A DNA stretch of 64,000 nt from Metallyticus violacea (lineage: Eukaryota > Arthropoda > Insecta > Mantodea > Metallyticidae), in the NCBI GenBank assembly GCA_030762175.1, contig CM060837.1:6652001-6716000 (forward strand), given 5' to 3'. Both the position numbers and the translations under genes were made by a program. The stretch's first letter is position 1. Every line of letters starts with the position of its first letter. Positions 9,675-21,574 of this stretch are shown in pieces. The notes below the pieces were generated by a model, which saw nothing but the letters and a program-made list of their open reading frames with translations, had not been told where the DNA came from and did no database searches.

Positions 9675-11157
9675 ATCCGATTGTTGGCAGCTGCGTAAGT
9701 TACATTTTGTAGACATTATTGTCCAACAATCGTAGCTTTGAACCATTTTATTTTTATTTTATAAATGCAAAGTTCATGCTTATTATTACACAATTTTTTC
9801 TTGGTACTGTACCATGGTATATGACGATGTTCACAGCAGGCTGTTGATTCCGCATAGAGTGAATGTTTTCACGAACTTTCTGTAATGGAGGATATAGGAG
9901 AATTTACAGATAAAGGATTTCTTCCCTTGCTGCAGATAACAGAGAAAAGCTATGCACTCATTTACAAAGTGAATTTCAAAACCTGATGTTATCACCTCAG
10001 AGGAGACGGTTTGGTAAGCATCGTCCGGCTGTCATATCTCTTTTGAAGCATCCCCCGCCCCTTAAATGGGCTTATCTGTGTTCCCCCCCTACCAGACTAT
10101 CATCGCCCCTGTATACCGGACAACATTTGCTGCCCTCAGTCCCTGATTTATGTCGAGTCCAGCGCATTGACGTTCTATTTCCGTATGCCAACCCCCACCG
10201 CTATGTGAATTGACTCGATACAACCTGATGTGGCCTTTTCCTGCCTAATCCCATTGCTCATCACCTCCTGTGTGCTTTCGCTTCTTTGTAATAACACGGC
10301 CTTCTGCAGTTCTGTCGTTTGTTTTTTGTTTCTTTCTAATATCACAGTAATCTGCAAATACATAGCCTGCCATAATGTGTCAGCTTTCTTTTGTTTGTAT
10401 ACAAACATATTTATGATACAAGTCTCTAAAGTGTCAATTTTAAAAACGCGAGTACGTAAAAATAGCTTTAGGAATGAGGAAATATCCTTTCTACGACAGT
10501 ACAACATTTACTTACATTAAATAATTATCTCAAGATTGAGGGATTGTGAGATCAGGATTTCATGGGGTATTTGTCTAGACACGGCTCAACCGGAGAGTCT
10601 TTAGTTTGTGATATTTAAACTCATAACCAGAGCCCCGATACATGGTTATTCGCCAGGACCATTCAAAACTACAGTACTTCTCTCATTCTCTCTATTTCCT
10701 GGTATTTGTAGCCATGCGTTTCTTTTGGTAATGAAGGCTATTTAAAGAATTGAATTGAATGAACTGAGGAGAAAGTTTATGACTGTTTCAAAAGAAATAA
10801 TGTATTACAAGATTCTCAATAGACATTTATGTCATTTAATTATTTATAACTATTTTCACTTCGATATGTTGAAATGCTTTATGTATTAACCAGGTAGAAC
10901 AGGCATTTGCTTAACTTCCGGGCACTGATGATAAATATATAAGGTTGTGTTAAAGGAAAATGTAAATTAATTTACAGTATCCGTTTTGTTTTCTGTATTA
11001 TATATTCAGAAAGCGGCGATTCTTAAATTCAGAATCATAAAGAAATTAGTAACATGGAATCAAATCCTGTCTTAATGGATTATTAATATTCTTATATGTA
11101 TGAAGTAAATCATTATTTTCCTACTTAATGAAGTTTATAATCTAAAAATAACTGTGC
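9675..11157. other. No gene seen
   Basis: A slightly GC-richer patch (about 9986-10215) carries short open frames without recognisable motifs; the rest is AT-rich. No repeat match was noticed in the window. Confidence 0.4.
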
Positions 11158-11184
11158 GTGACAAAAAAAAAAAAAAAAAAAAGG

Positions 11185-11477
11185 AACATGCAGCGATTGG
11201 CACACTCCAGTGGACTCTTCCAAGATCGCGGGTTCGAACCCGGCCAGGACCGATGGATTTTTTCGGGGCGTAAAAATCCTAAGTATGGCTTCCTTCGGAA
11301 AGGAAGTAAAGCCGTGGGTCCCGTGTCGTACATTTACGGCACGAAAAAGAACCTCAAGCCTGAAAGAGAGTCCTTTGAGCAAAATTTGTCGGCCGTTTCA
11401 CGCCCTGAGTTGAGTGGGACGCTGATGACCTGAAATGTTAAAGAGCGTCCATAAATAAATCAATCAAAAAAAAAAAA
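11185..11477 (+). mobile_element. SINE B, copy 1 (diverged head)
   Basis: Contains the SINE B B box (GGTTCGAACCCGGCC), then GATGGATTTTTTCGGG, GTAAAAATCCTAA, GGAAGTAAAGCC, TTTACGGCACGAAAAAGAAC, TTTCACGCCCT, CTGATGACCTGA and an AATAAATCAATC-(A)n tail ending at about 11477. The first 40 bp of the head differ from the 15826 copy. An A20 run immediately precedes it (about 11162-11181). Confidence 0.82.
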
Positions 11478-11533
11478 GTGGGCTCTTTGCCCGTAAACGT
11501 AATGATCTCAATCATAAGCATTTGAAAAGAGAA

Positions 11534-11606
11534 CATTTGGCGAAGCGTTTAGAACGCATTGCTCTTATGTATAACTCTTGGGTTCAAATCCCACACAATG
11601 TTTTTG
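11534..11606 (+). repeat. tRNA-like pseudogene
   Basis: AACATTT near 11534 can pair with AATGTT at about 11600-11605 (six of seven acceptor pairs). TGGG-TTCAAAT-CCCA makes a T arm. GGCGAAGCGTTTA resembles an A box. The anticodon stem does not pair, so I regard it as a degenerate tRNA or the head of an unknown SINE, followed by T-rich sequence. Confidence 0.35.
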
Positions 11607-11794
11607 TTTTATTTTTTATTATTGGTTTTATAACTTCATGTTGCCGTAATATCATATTATTTTATATTATATTTTAACTATCATTTCAGTTCATGGCATA
11701 ATTTACGCACACACAAACTAACGTATTCTTTACAAATAAATATCTTCTAAAGTGAAAACACATAGAAATAAATACAAATTGATATCTTGTGTAT

Positions 11795-11975
11795 GAAACC
11801 TCAGAATACATACCTGCCCTGAATCTTCGGGACATAGATGACATCAGATTTCTACAGTAGTGTGGGCGAGAGGCTACAACATCCCAGACTTCATGAATTT
11901 GTGCCCTTAGGTCATCTTTTGTCCTTTTTGTGAGTGCTGCATATTGAACAAACAACGAAGGAAATATTATAATAT
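11795..11975 (-). pseudogene. C-terminal tail of a Tc-like DDE transposase (tentative)
   Basis: The minus strand reads ALTKRTKDDLRAQIHEVWDV, then VVASRPHYCRNLMSSMSRRF. This matches the helical C-terminal pattern found after the last catalytic residue in Tc/DUF4817-type transposases ('LR..I...W..V.....R....M.RR'). No catalytic motif lies upstream and no inverted repeats were found. It could be a chance frame, but the residue order is typical. Confidence 0.4.
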
Positions 11976-11985
11976 TCTTTATAAA

Positions 11986-14911
11986 TAATATATTTACTTT
12001 CAGGCTTGCCATATATGGGAAACAATATTACAAAAGTAAATGTCTTACATTATGAAGGTTTATTAAAAAAAGTACTTCATGCTAGGAGGCGAACTTACGC
12101 ATCACTGGCACACAGGTAACGGAACACGCACACTAGTCGGCATAACACAACTGCTGCAGTGACTAGTGTAGTTACCTTGTGAACCGCGCGCTGTAACAAG
12201 TACGATTGTGTTTCCAGTAATAAAGTTTTCCCGAATAAATACATCTGGTTTATTACTATATCATATACTATGTATAAATTAATTAATACGAATAAATAAT
12301 AGCGCATTTCTTAATACACGGAGCATGGAAATAAATGTCTGAATAATTCGTAATTTTAAATCCTGTTTTGACTAAATAAAACTACAGATTAAAAATAAGC
12401 ATTGCTATTGCTTTTCTTTATATATTAAGTCAAATTGCTGATTAATTATGTAATTTTCTCGCTCTCAAGTAAGCTTTTCGTTTATTAGGCACTTAGCGTA
12501 AGGATAGAATCAGCTATTATTCTTCTTGACCATCATTGTTCCACAGTTGTCAATATGGCCGCATATACAAATAAATCATAGAAGCAAATATATGTAATGC
12601 CATTAGTTACTCTATGGCCCGATTTCGAAACTATCCGAGCAACTTAAAAATGTTTGAATTAAGAAAATCGCCTGCTTAAGCATATAGGTTTCTAGAGGAA
12701 AATAAAAAAATACTCATTATTTCAGCTCAATACTTAGTGTACAATCAGGTGTACAATGCATAAGTGGATATTTTAAAAGGCACTTAAAACTTAGTGCCTA
12801 AAACTGTAATAATAGTTGAGATAGAAAAGGCCGGGAGCGCAAATCGCTGTGTTGGCGAAAGGTGTGTTTCGTTTTTCATTTGTTTCTTCTGAACGCTATA
12901 ATAGCCGGTAAAGGAACCTACAAAGCTTAATTTGTTTCTGCAGAACACAATCTTCATGTCAGATGATATTACCGCCACAATCTACACCCTGTAAAACAAT
13001 TAATTACACGGATATTTTGCTCATGTCATTAATATGCATTTTTTACACTATGACTTGCACGAGCTCCAGATTTCCACCTGGACGACCTTTGGTTTTGCGG
13101 TTGGTAGCGGAAATATTGACGACGCCAAAGTCGTAGAGGTTGATGTAACTACCACTACAACATTCTTCATTCGTTCAGGGTTTGGTATTATAGCTGCATT
13201 TTTCCGATTGGTACTGCTGGGGTGAAAGGGGTGTGACTTTAAGTATAACAAAATCACAATGGATTGTAATCTACGGAGTTTATTCATGCTTTGTTATTAC
13301 CACACAACAGTACACTTTTCTGATGGCGATATACTCTGAGAATATGCAGGCTGAATACGAGACAGACGTGATATAATTTATATTTCTCTCCCGAAAACTG
13401 TGTTTTTCTCTTGTAACTCGTATATAATTTTCCTATATGAATATTAATTCAAACTCGTAACCCCTATCATTCACCACAGATAATAATTTCGTAATTTCTT
13501 CCGCGAAATATTAATCGCCACTTATCTTTACGTAATGTTAAAACACTGCTTCTTTATACGGAGTTCAAACCACGATTTTGCTAATGGAGTTTAAAACACT
13601 TCTCTCTACAGAATACAAAGCATAACCAACAAATTTTGAGATGAAAACAGTCACTTATTATAATAATATTGTATAATACTATGTTACAATGCATTATATT
13701 TTCAATATACGCATACTAAGCGAATGAAATTCGTTAATTTCTATTTAGTCGCAATAAAGCTGCCTGTCTCTTGTTTCATTCTTGGTACACATTATTGATG
13801 TTGTTACGCTTGCCATTGGTTGATTCACTTATTTTTCTTATCTGTAGTTTAATCTGTCATTATTCTTGGCTATGTATGTGTTCCTTTGAACCGTTACATT
13901 TTTATTTTATAAATATTGTCATAAAGGCCAACAAACAAACTGAAAATTAAAGTACTTACCTAACATAAAAACATATGCAAATGAACTAATTAAATTTGTA
14001 TAATTAAAAACGTATTATAAATGAATGTTTGGAGCTTTAAATAAAATATTATAGCCTTTATCTTAGGTAATAATATACGTAAATGAGCTTCTTAAATTAA
14101 CATAGCTAAATAGCTGTTACTATTAAATGTTTGTGGCTTTATATTGAGCATTATAGTCTTTACGTAATATACAAATATGTAAAAATGAGCTTATTAAAAT
14201 AATATAGTTAAACAACTGCTATCAATGAGTGTTTAGGGCCTTAAACCGGACATTTTCAGTTTCAGCTTATTAATGGCAAACCCAACACCTAAAAGATACT
14301 ATCTCATAAAAAAAATTAGGATATTCCAAGTTACTGTCTACAAAATGCTATTTACGCTGTAGCAGAAAGAATGCTATATATTGAATAAGAGAAGGGCAAA
14401 ATATTTCATTTCATTGTCATTTTCAATTATTTTTACTACAGATCTATTAAAAGAACGGCCATTATTTTTTTCTCAGATAGACCTACTTAGTTTCCAACAA
14501 AATAATATTTTTTTCAGAGCACCATCATGAAACACACATTAATATGCTTTTTTTCTTATTGAAAAATCCTTTTGGTATTTTTATAAAACGACATCAATGA
14601 TGTTAATAAAGTTATAAAAATGAAATACGCAAAACCATTCCTATATATGGAACAAAGACACTATAAATTTGAGCTTATAGGATGAATATTTTCGGAGAAT
14701 AGGAAAATATGACGAGAAAAAATAAAAGTTAAGGAAAATACATTTTAAAATACTCACAGAAATTTTAAATCATTGTTGCTCTCTACTCCTAGAGAAATTC
14801 AATTTATAGTATCTTTTCTTAACCACGAGCGATTTGACATTTTTTCAACGTTTTAGTTTCATTATTAATGATATTGGCAGAATTCATTTTTTAAAAATGC
14901 TAAAATAATGG

Positions 14912-14915
<4 letters not shown>
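11986..14915. other. No gene seen (about 2.9 kb)
   Basis: AT-rich, without recognisable transposon, RNA or coding motif. Two complementary frames near 13034-13290 are open but have no identifiable domain. This may be old unique DNA. Confidence 0.4.
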
Positions 14916-14916
<1 letters not shown>

Positions 14917-14944
<28 letters not shown>

Positions 14945-14961
14945 TTCTATGAGAATATGCC

Positions 14962-15006
<45 letters not shown>
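14917..15006. repeat. (AT)n and (TTA)n microsatellites
   Basis: An (AT) run at about 14917-14944 is separated by an 18-bp spacer from a (TTA) run at about 14963-15006. The tyrosine-rich and isoleucine-rich frames over it are artefacts of the repeat. Confidence 0.95.
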
Positions 15007-15298
15007 TCGTATCTCAAAAAATGCGTACTGCACTGGTAAATGTTTTCTATAAAAGGAACGTAAATGTCAAATTTCATTTGGCTGAAATAAAATTGCTTAC
15101 TACTTCTACGTTTATTTTATTTATATATTTATTATTTTTTCCCGTTCCCCACTGAATAATCATTGCTATATTTTCTTCTAAAATCATGGGTATTTATTCA
15201 ATTTTAACACTCATGAATTCAAACAATTTTGTAGTTAGAATAAGAACTTTTGAGTGCTGAGGAAAAAAATATTCCCCTTTTTATTACATTTACAATGT

Positions 15299-15366
15299 AA
15301 GAAATATTTTCTCTTTTAGAGAATATTTTTTTAATAAGAAATATTTTCTCTTTTAGAGAATATTTA
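15299..15366. repeat. Duplicated hairpin-forming 30-mer
   Basis: The block AAGAAATATTTTCTC-TTTTAGAGAATATTT occurs at about 15299 and again at about 15337. Each copy is itself an imperfect inverted repeat (AAATATT..CTCT with AGAGAATATTT). Confidence 0.85.
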
Positions 15367-15813
15367 TATAATAAGATTTTTGAAGAAATAAATTAAAACT
15401 TTCAAAGTAGCCAGACGACACAATTTCCTAGCGCTGTTGCATAATATAAAGAAAATTTATTTTATATACATTTTCCAAAATATAGCGTAAATTACTAAAT
15501 ATTAACCTTGTTGTTGCATTAATTCTTATACAAAATAATAATGTAATTTTACTTATAACGAGTTATGATTGTTTATATCTAAGTTTAAGAAAGTGCGACT
15601 CTGAGTTTATAATTTGTGCTCGATTACTTAAAACCACATAGCCACATGGATTTTCGGCGCATGGACAAAGTCTAATATATATGAAAATAAGGTTTTTATA
15701 ATTAACAGTAAATACATATGAATTTCAAATTCAGGAAAAAAATTAAAATCTGAAAAAATAATTTATTCTTATTTTATGTTCTTAGCCATTTGTTTACTTA
15801 TGATTACTGTAAT
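15367..15813. other. No gene seen
   Basis: Unassigned AT-rich DNA before the SINE B insertion. Confidence 0.4.
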
Positions 15814-15825
15814 ATGGATAATAAA

Positions 15826-16095
15826 CAGCCATGGTGGTACAGTGGTAACCATACTTGCCTCTTAAACCCAAGGTCGCGGGTTCAATCCCGGCCAAGATCG
15901 ATGGATTTTTTCGGGCGTAAAAATCCTAAATATGGCTTCCCTCGGAAGGGAAGTAAAGCCATGACTTCCATGTCGTAAATTTACAGCACGAAAAAGAACC
16001 TCAAAGAGGTCTTTGAGCAAAATTTATCGGTCGTTTTACGCCCTAAACTGATGACCTGAGATATTAAAGAGGGTCAGTAAATAAATCAAATTAAC
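15826..16095 (+). mobile_element. SINE B, copy 2 (full length, with target duplication)
   Basis: A tRNA-like head starts GCCATGGTGGTACAGTGGTA (A box) with B box GGTTCAATCCC, resembling tRNA-Gly. The SINE B body follows (GATGGATTTTTTCGGGCG, GTAAAAATCCTAAATATGGC, GAAGTAAAGCCATG, GTCGTAAATTTACAGCACG, CTGATGACCTGAG) and ends in GTAAATAAATCAAATTAAC. It is flanked by ATGGATAATAAA at 15814-15825 and ATGAATAATAAA at 16096-16107, a 12-bp target-site duplication with one mismatch. This shows the true ends. Confidence 0.9.
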
Positions 16096-16216
16096 ATGAA
16101 TAATAAAATGAACTTAAAGAGAGATGCGTGAAATTAATTTGATTTACATCGCAAAAATGTTGTGCTTTTACGGATAAATAAAATATTTAGTCATACTAGT
16201 GAAGAATAGTTGATAA

Positions 16217-17253
16217 CGAGGGTAGATCCATGAGTTTCCGGCCTAACCATTTTCTAGGTATGATAAAGACAAAAACTGTATTTCACTTTTCAATACAGTT
16301 ACCCTCTATTGCTATATACTTCTCATATCTTTGAATTAACATTTCAATACCCCCCACCCAAATAGTCAAAAGTATTGTTTGCAAAACGGGCATAAACAGC
16401 ATCCATCACTTCTTCGTCACACTTAAATTTCCTTCCTCGAAGGTCCTTCTTGAGTTTTGAGAAGAGGAAATAGTCACTGGGAGCTAGATCTGGGCTGTAG
16501 GGTGAATGGTTGATCTCCTTGAAGTCACATTTCTTCACAGCTTCCTTTGCAACAAGAGCAGTGTGCACAGGCGCGTTGTCGTGAAGAAGGCGCACACCAT
16601 CACTCAGTTTTCCTCGCCTTTTCTCCTTGATGGAAGCACGTAGTCTGTGCAGTAGGCCAGCAGAGTACTCCCAATTTAATGTGGTGTTCCTCTCCTTGAA
16701 ATCAATGAAGAGTATTCCTTCACAGTCCCATAAGATTGTGACCATGATCTTCTTGGTTGACTGAGTGACCTTGGTCTTTTAGAGGCGGTGCTTCGCCAGG
16801 TTTACGCCACTCCATTGATTCTCTTTTGACAAGATCATAGTACAGGACCATAGTTTCATCTCCTGTGACAATGGTTTGTAGAACTTCTCTCTCGTTGTCA
16901 CGGCAAAGCTCCAAAAATGCCTGACAACAGATGACTCGTTGCTGCTTATGGACTGAGGAAAGAAGTGACACCCATCTTGCACTAACCTTATTCATATTTA
17001 AACGTTCACGAATAATTTGAAGGAATGTTGTTTTAGAAAAGCCCAACCTTGCTGCTATTTCTGTAACTTTGAGCGGCCGGTATTCTATAATTTCTGCTTC
17101 CACAAGAGCTAGCGATGTTTTCAGGAGTGAGCACCTCCAAGGGCCGAGTTAACACGCTCTTCGTCTACAATGCTTTCTCGACCCATTCGAAAAAGTTTAG
17201 CCCATTCTTTTACGGTACAATATGAGAAGGATTGAAACTTATGGACCTACCCT
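16217..17253 (-). mobile_element. Mariner Mar-A, both ends, internal deletion
   Basis: Bounded by matching inverted repeats: GGGTAGATCCATGAGTTTCC at about 16220, and the complement of AAACTTATGGACCTACCC at about 17236-17252. On the minus strand the left repeat is joined directly to the segment encoding the end of the first helix-turn-helix (FRMGRES), so about 230 bp with the start codon and N-terminus is deleted. The transposase continues at 17103-16720 and, after a frameshift, at 16745-16344. Visible motifs are LKVTEIAARLGFSKTT (second helix-turn-helix), VTGDETM (first D), LLHDNAPVHTA (second D) and YSPDLAPSDYFLF (third D). Exactly 34 residues lie between the second and third D, which is the mariner DD34D signature. 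Catalytic residues are intact but the frame is not. Confidence 0.9.
16344..17103 (-). pseudogene. Mar-A transposase pseudogene (catalytic triad intact)
   Basis: Two overlapping minus-strand frames (17103-16720 and 16745-16344) together give the second helix-turn-helix and the whole DDE domain. The frames switch at the GHSVNQEDHGHNLMGL region because of a small deletion. The N-terminal DNA-binding half is lost to the deletion at the 5' end. The frame ends in LGGGY, short of the family C-terminus. The usual product cuts and pastes the element at TA; this one could not bind its ends. Confidence 0.85.
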
Positions 17254-18290
17254 TTTTAATATAAAATCGTAAAGAAATAATACATTTTACTATAAACAAA
17301 TTTACATATTTACTAGGGCAAAAGTTAAATATAAACAGATAGGAGATTAGGCAGTCAGAGAAATGTTTAGTGAGCCGGCCGGTGTGTAGCGCCACTCTCG
17401 CGGGCATCTTTGGAACCTGCAGTAAATTATCGACCTGGTCACATGAACGTAACACGTATATTTATAGCAAACAGCGGTATTCTAAAAAAACAATACGGTC
17501 AAATTGTTGAATGGTTCATTGGACACTAGACCAATAAAAATTCCTACTACTTTTGAACTTATTTGCTCCATGAAAACCGGGATTGAGAGAGCATTTTTGC
17601 AACATGTAAAATCTTTAATAGCGAGAATTTAAATTTTTTAATAAGTCAACTTAGAAAACAATTCTAGGACATTTTTTTCAATAATTTTAACTCTTTACAC
17701 CATAACGAATAAATATTCTGTATTGCAGAGAAAGTTTCTGTAAAGCCTGCTCAGTAATGCACAGAAAATGTGCTATCCCGGCGCCAAGTTAGGACTGTAT
17801 GATGGAAGCTATAGTTTGATGATATTCAGTATGTCGTTTCCTGCTGTAGTGGCTTAGCACTATGGAATTATAGCTTAACCATTTCTGGTACGTTTTTAAA
17901 AAAGTCCTTAAACAACTTTTAGCGATCTTAGCCTCACAATGTAATGTGAATCTATTATTACTCCATATTTCAAAAAATCAACTACACAAAACGCTTACAT
18001 TATGATAGAAGTACTTTGATCAATATTAGATGAATGTATTATGTACTAAAACAGGTAATTAAATGACATATTTTAACGATTGTATTTGACTTTCATTATA
18101 ATATTTAAAATTGTGTAAAAAATTAAAAATATAGTAACATAGATGCTGGCTATTTCAAGTTATTGTTGATTTTATTCCTATCTAGTCATTTAAATTTCAA
18201 TTTATCCTGGCGAATTCCGGAGGATTTATTGAGGTGGTACTAATGAAAAGATTTTTGAAAATCTCCAGCCATTTTATTTATTAACCACCA
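17254..18290. other. No gene seen
   Basis: Unassigned AT-rich DNA between Mar-A and repeat X. No motif was recognised. Confidence 0.4.
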
Positions 18291-18860
18291 AAAAAGACGA
18301 TGAACATGTTCCTGTATGTCTGTGTATGTGTGTCTGTTAACGCTCTAGCGGCGCGTTTGTTTTTTCTCACTATATATACCGAACAATTAACAAACGACTC
18401 ATGGAGTTCATAAAGCAGCAAAACTGGACGATATGGAGGAAGGTGGGGGCTAATCTAAAGCGAAACTTCAAGAGATTGCTCCAGGGGCAATCTTTTTTCT
18501 TTTTCTCATCAATATTTTGTATATGCCTTTAAATTAAAACAAGAAAACATCTGAAAATCAGCGAAATCAGATTGTTAGGTAGTGGGGGTAAACTTGAAGC
18601 CCAAATTTTAAAAATCGCTCTAGCGGCAACAATTTTTGCTTTTTCGCAACAAAACTCGCTATATATCATTTAAATAAAATAAGAAAAATATTTTTTTGAA
18701 AATCAGTGAAATCAGAGTGAGGTTATATCTTGAAAACAGAAATTTAAAAAGCACTCTAGCAGCACCACTTTCACTGCTCTAGCGCTCTACAATAATAACG
18801 TTCACAAATTCGAGTTGCTGAGGAATTCACATAGTTTACGCAGATTGCAAATGTTATCTT
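18291..18860 (+). repeat. Repeat X, copy 3 (longest)
   Basis: Reads TGTGTATGTGTGTCTGTTAA, then CGCTCTAGCGGCGCGTTTG. At least three internal subunits are centred on CTCCAGGGGCAATC (about 18480), CTCTAGCGGCAACAATTTTTG (about 18620) and CTCTAGCAGCACC (about 18753), each of about 130-150 bp. It ends with GCGCTCTACAATAATAACG and GAGTTGCTGAGGAATTCAC. This is the copy that defines the order of modules in the other copies. Confidence 0.6.
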
Positions 18861-19947
18861 TGGGAATTATATGTGTAGTTAATAATTTACAAAAAACTCT
18901 AAATATTGAAAAACTTTTCTGATAGTTACAGAATACCCCAACGATATCTTGGTATAAATATGCAAACATATATTTTGTATTAATTAGGGAACAAGATCAC
19001 AGAGTTTATTTATAGATATGAAATTGCTATTGTAGTTCCAGTGTTTCAAAAATGTTTAAATGTTAATAATTTTAGAATGTTTGATTTCCAAAAAATAAAG
19101 TTAAATGCTTGAATGCAAAAAGTAACTCCGCCTAATACCCGATAAGTCCTCACGGCCACGTGGCGGCATCAGATCCCCCCTCTTATCCAGGAAGTCGGGG
19201 ACCCTTTTCACGGTCCATTCATTCGCAATAGGAACAGAAGCAACAGGGCAGACTTCTGTTTCTTTGCGACACGAGTGTGCTGTCCTAAAGTATTTACACT
19301 TTTATTGTGGTGGTTTACAAGTATAAGGGTCGTATGGGCCTTACGGCAGTATGTGTTAATACCGCCCTTAATATACAATACCCAAATAACGATAACAAAA
19401 ATTGCTATGATTAGCTTTGTCTACACAGAGGGAGGCATTAATAGTGTCGTGGTCATGTACCTCCGAAACTAAAGGGAAAATAATATATATATATATGCTT
19501 TAGACAGCGACCTTAACCCGTCCTTGAAATGTCATTCTCAAGCTCATTTCAATGTCTGATCAATTTTTTCAAATGGAATAGTGTGTTTTCTTTTCCGGGA
19601 ATGGAAAGAGCATTCAATTTTCAGTATAAAAGTTCTGGTATATCTATCAGCTAGGTGTTATAGATGATGTGAATCGAACAAATAAAATAATCCTACCGAA
19701 ATTTCCGACAACTGTGACATGATTCGGGGATCTCTCAAAGGAGAGAGATTAAGCGTCACAAATGCCATCCATATCACTTTAGCCAACATCAAGCTCTTCA
19801 TGGGGATGATTTTCAGAAGCGCGTTGAACTTTACAACTGCTATATTACAAATTCAAAATGGAAACTTTTCCAGCACACGTAAATTGATGCCAGAAAAGTG
19901 AAAATAATTGATAAACGTTTGCTCTCTTGTTTGTCGCATAATTTGCA
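18861..19947. other. No gene seen
   Basis: A GC-richer patch near 19120-19240 stands out but shows no motif I can name. The rest is AT-rich. Confidence 0.4.
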
Positions 19948-20327
19948 GGAGTGAGCACCTCCAAGGACCAACTGCACGCTGTTCGTCTTCAATGCTTTCT
20001 CGACCCATTCGAAAAGGTTTGGTCCATTCTTTTACGGTAGAATATGAGAGTGATGCTTCCCTATATACACCGTCTAACCGCTGTTTTAATTTCATTTGGA
20101 GTAAGTTCTTCTTTTGTGAAGAACTTAATAACAGCTCGATACTCCATTTTAATCATGTCACAATCTTCTACACATAGCATTCTTTATGCAACTACATCTG
20201 AACACAGCGGAGTGGAAGTTTCAGCTGCAATTATTTACTTAACAGATAAGGTATGGCGCCAGATAAGGATTTAATGAAGGTAATAATCCTTATCGGCGAG
20301 GCCGGAAACTTATGGACCTCTACCCTC
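19948..20327 (-). mobile_element. Mariner Mar-A, 5'-end fragment
   Basis: On the minus strand it starts GGGTAGAGGTCCATAAGTTT at about 20325 and runs through the 5' untranslated region to the N-terminal helix-turn-helix (LKQRLDGVYREASLSYSTVK, then FRMGRESIEDE), ending near the segment encoding GPWRCSLL. The C-terminal three-quarters and the 3' inverted repeat are missing. Confidence 0.85.
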
Positions 20328-20469
20328 TTACACCGGCTCCTTGTTCTCTCCTCTTCATCTGCTTTTTGGACCCTACACTATTGGACTGTCATTCAGGGAA
20401 TCATAAACACACACCAAATCGTCTGCTTTCGACAACAGAAGCAAAGCATGCATATAATACATTATCAGC

Positions 20470-20835
20470 TTCTGCCATAGAGACAAAGATACCGCTTTGA
20501 TATATTCGGACAGTTAAACCGAGTCAACGAAATGCAATCTGAGTTACCTGGTCGTAAAAATGTAGCAGAAACAATAGAGCAACTAGGATAGGAATCTGTG
20601 CTGCATCCTCCATACACTCCAGACATTCCACAAAGGGATCATCGTATGTTACGTTTCCTGCATAACTATCTAGACAAAGTTTGTGTCAAAATTATGATAT
20701 GCGCAGAAGTTTCATCTCATTGATGGATCAATTTTTAACAAAAGTGGCATTTATAATCTGGTGGGAGACTTTTATTGATTGTAATGGAGAATTTTTTGAG
20801 AAGTTGAGTTGTTATTGTTAAGTACATCATCATAT
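20470..20835 (+). pseudogene. Mariner Mar-G transposase, C-terminal fragment
   Basis: Reads QLNRVNEMQSELPGRKNV, then AETIEQLG*ESVLHPPYTPD and RMLRFLHNYLD, a mariner catalytic-core end. The block with the second catalytic D (HDNA..H) is deleted between KNV and AETIEQ. It ends with ...TFIDCNGEFF-like sequence, shared with the inverted copy at 21575-21800. Confidence 0.7.
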
Positions 20836-21574
20836 GCACTTAAATCTGATCAACTCAAAATAAATAAATCATTGTAAATAAAACACTTTTAAAATAATCT
20901 GTAGTATATGTCGTCAAATTATTAAAACGTTTATGGACTTTTTGATAGCCACTTCATCACAAAATTCACCGAAACACGTCAGAGTTGCACCCCTCAAAAC
21001 TCGTCATACACTCTCCGTTTGCACACCAACTACCTAGTTTCCCTCCCTTCCTAGTTTTGAGTTGGGGGTTGCGCAAATACCTTGTGTTCGCTCAGACGTG
21101 AATTCCAACGTCCCTTGGCACGAAAACATCTCATTTTCATTCTCGAAACCCACCCCTACCGTTGTTTCTCTGTACACACAAACACAACTGTATGTGTTCA
21201 GGTTGGCTGGTAATTCTGCACCCCTCTACACGCACAGTAGAAATGCAAACTCGACCCGCTGTGAAATTTCCAACAGACTCACCCCATTCCACGTTTTTTA
21301 ATCCTTTTCAGCGGAACCCCACGGGCAGAAAGAGGCACAACAACCGTCGATGTTTATTGTTGACAGTTTTAGTCACCGAGGACAACCGCGGTCTCCCTAA
21401 ATAAACTTCGAATGCATTGTGCGTACAGATATTTGTAAGGGATTTTATGTGTTTGTCTTAAATTGTTTTACTTTAATCTTTTGAATTTAATTTAATACAA
21501 ACTGATACACCTATTACCAAAATCTAATGGTTTTTTTATTAAATTTACACTCGAAACAAATGACAACAACTTAA
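20836..21574. other. No gene seen; spacer between inverted Mar-G copies
   Basis: About 740 bp separates the two inverted Mar-G fragments. The GC-richer part (21000-21420) has overlapping open frames of 79-80 codons without recognisable domains. Confidence 0.4.

Noticed and set aside
10175..10520. Overlapping open frames of 110 and 96 codons on opposite strands
   Set aside because: Mutually antisense and without domain; at most one could be real and nothing supports either.
11158..11433. Open frames of 91 and 67 codons on the plus strand
   Set aside because: They read through the SINE B consensus; the same peptide fragments (SNPARTDGFF) recur wherever SINE B is present.
11534..11606. Functional tRNA gene
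   Set aside because: Acceptor and T arms pair, but the anticodon stem does not and no sensible anticodon loop can be drawn.
13034..13290. Complementary 63- and 79-codon frames as a gene
   Set aside because: No domain, and mutual overlap on opposite strands suggests chance.
14865..15155. Tyr-rich and Ile-rich open frames
   Set aside because: Created by the AT and TTA microsatellites on both strands.
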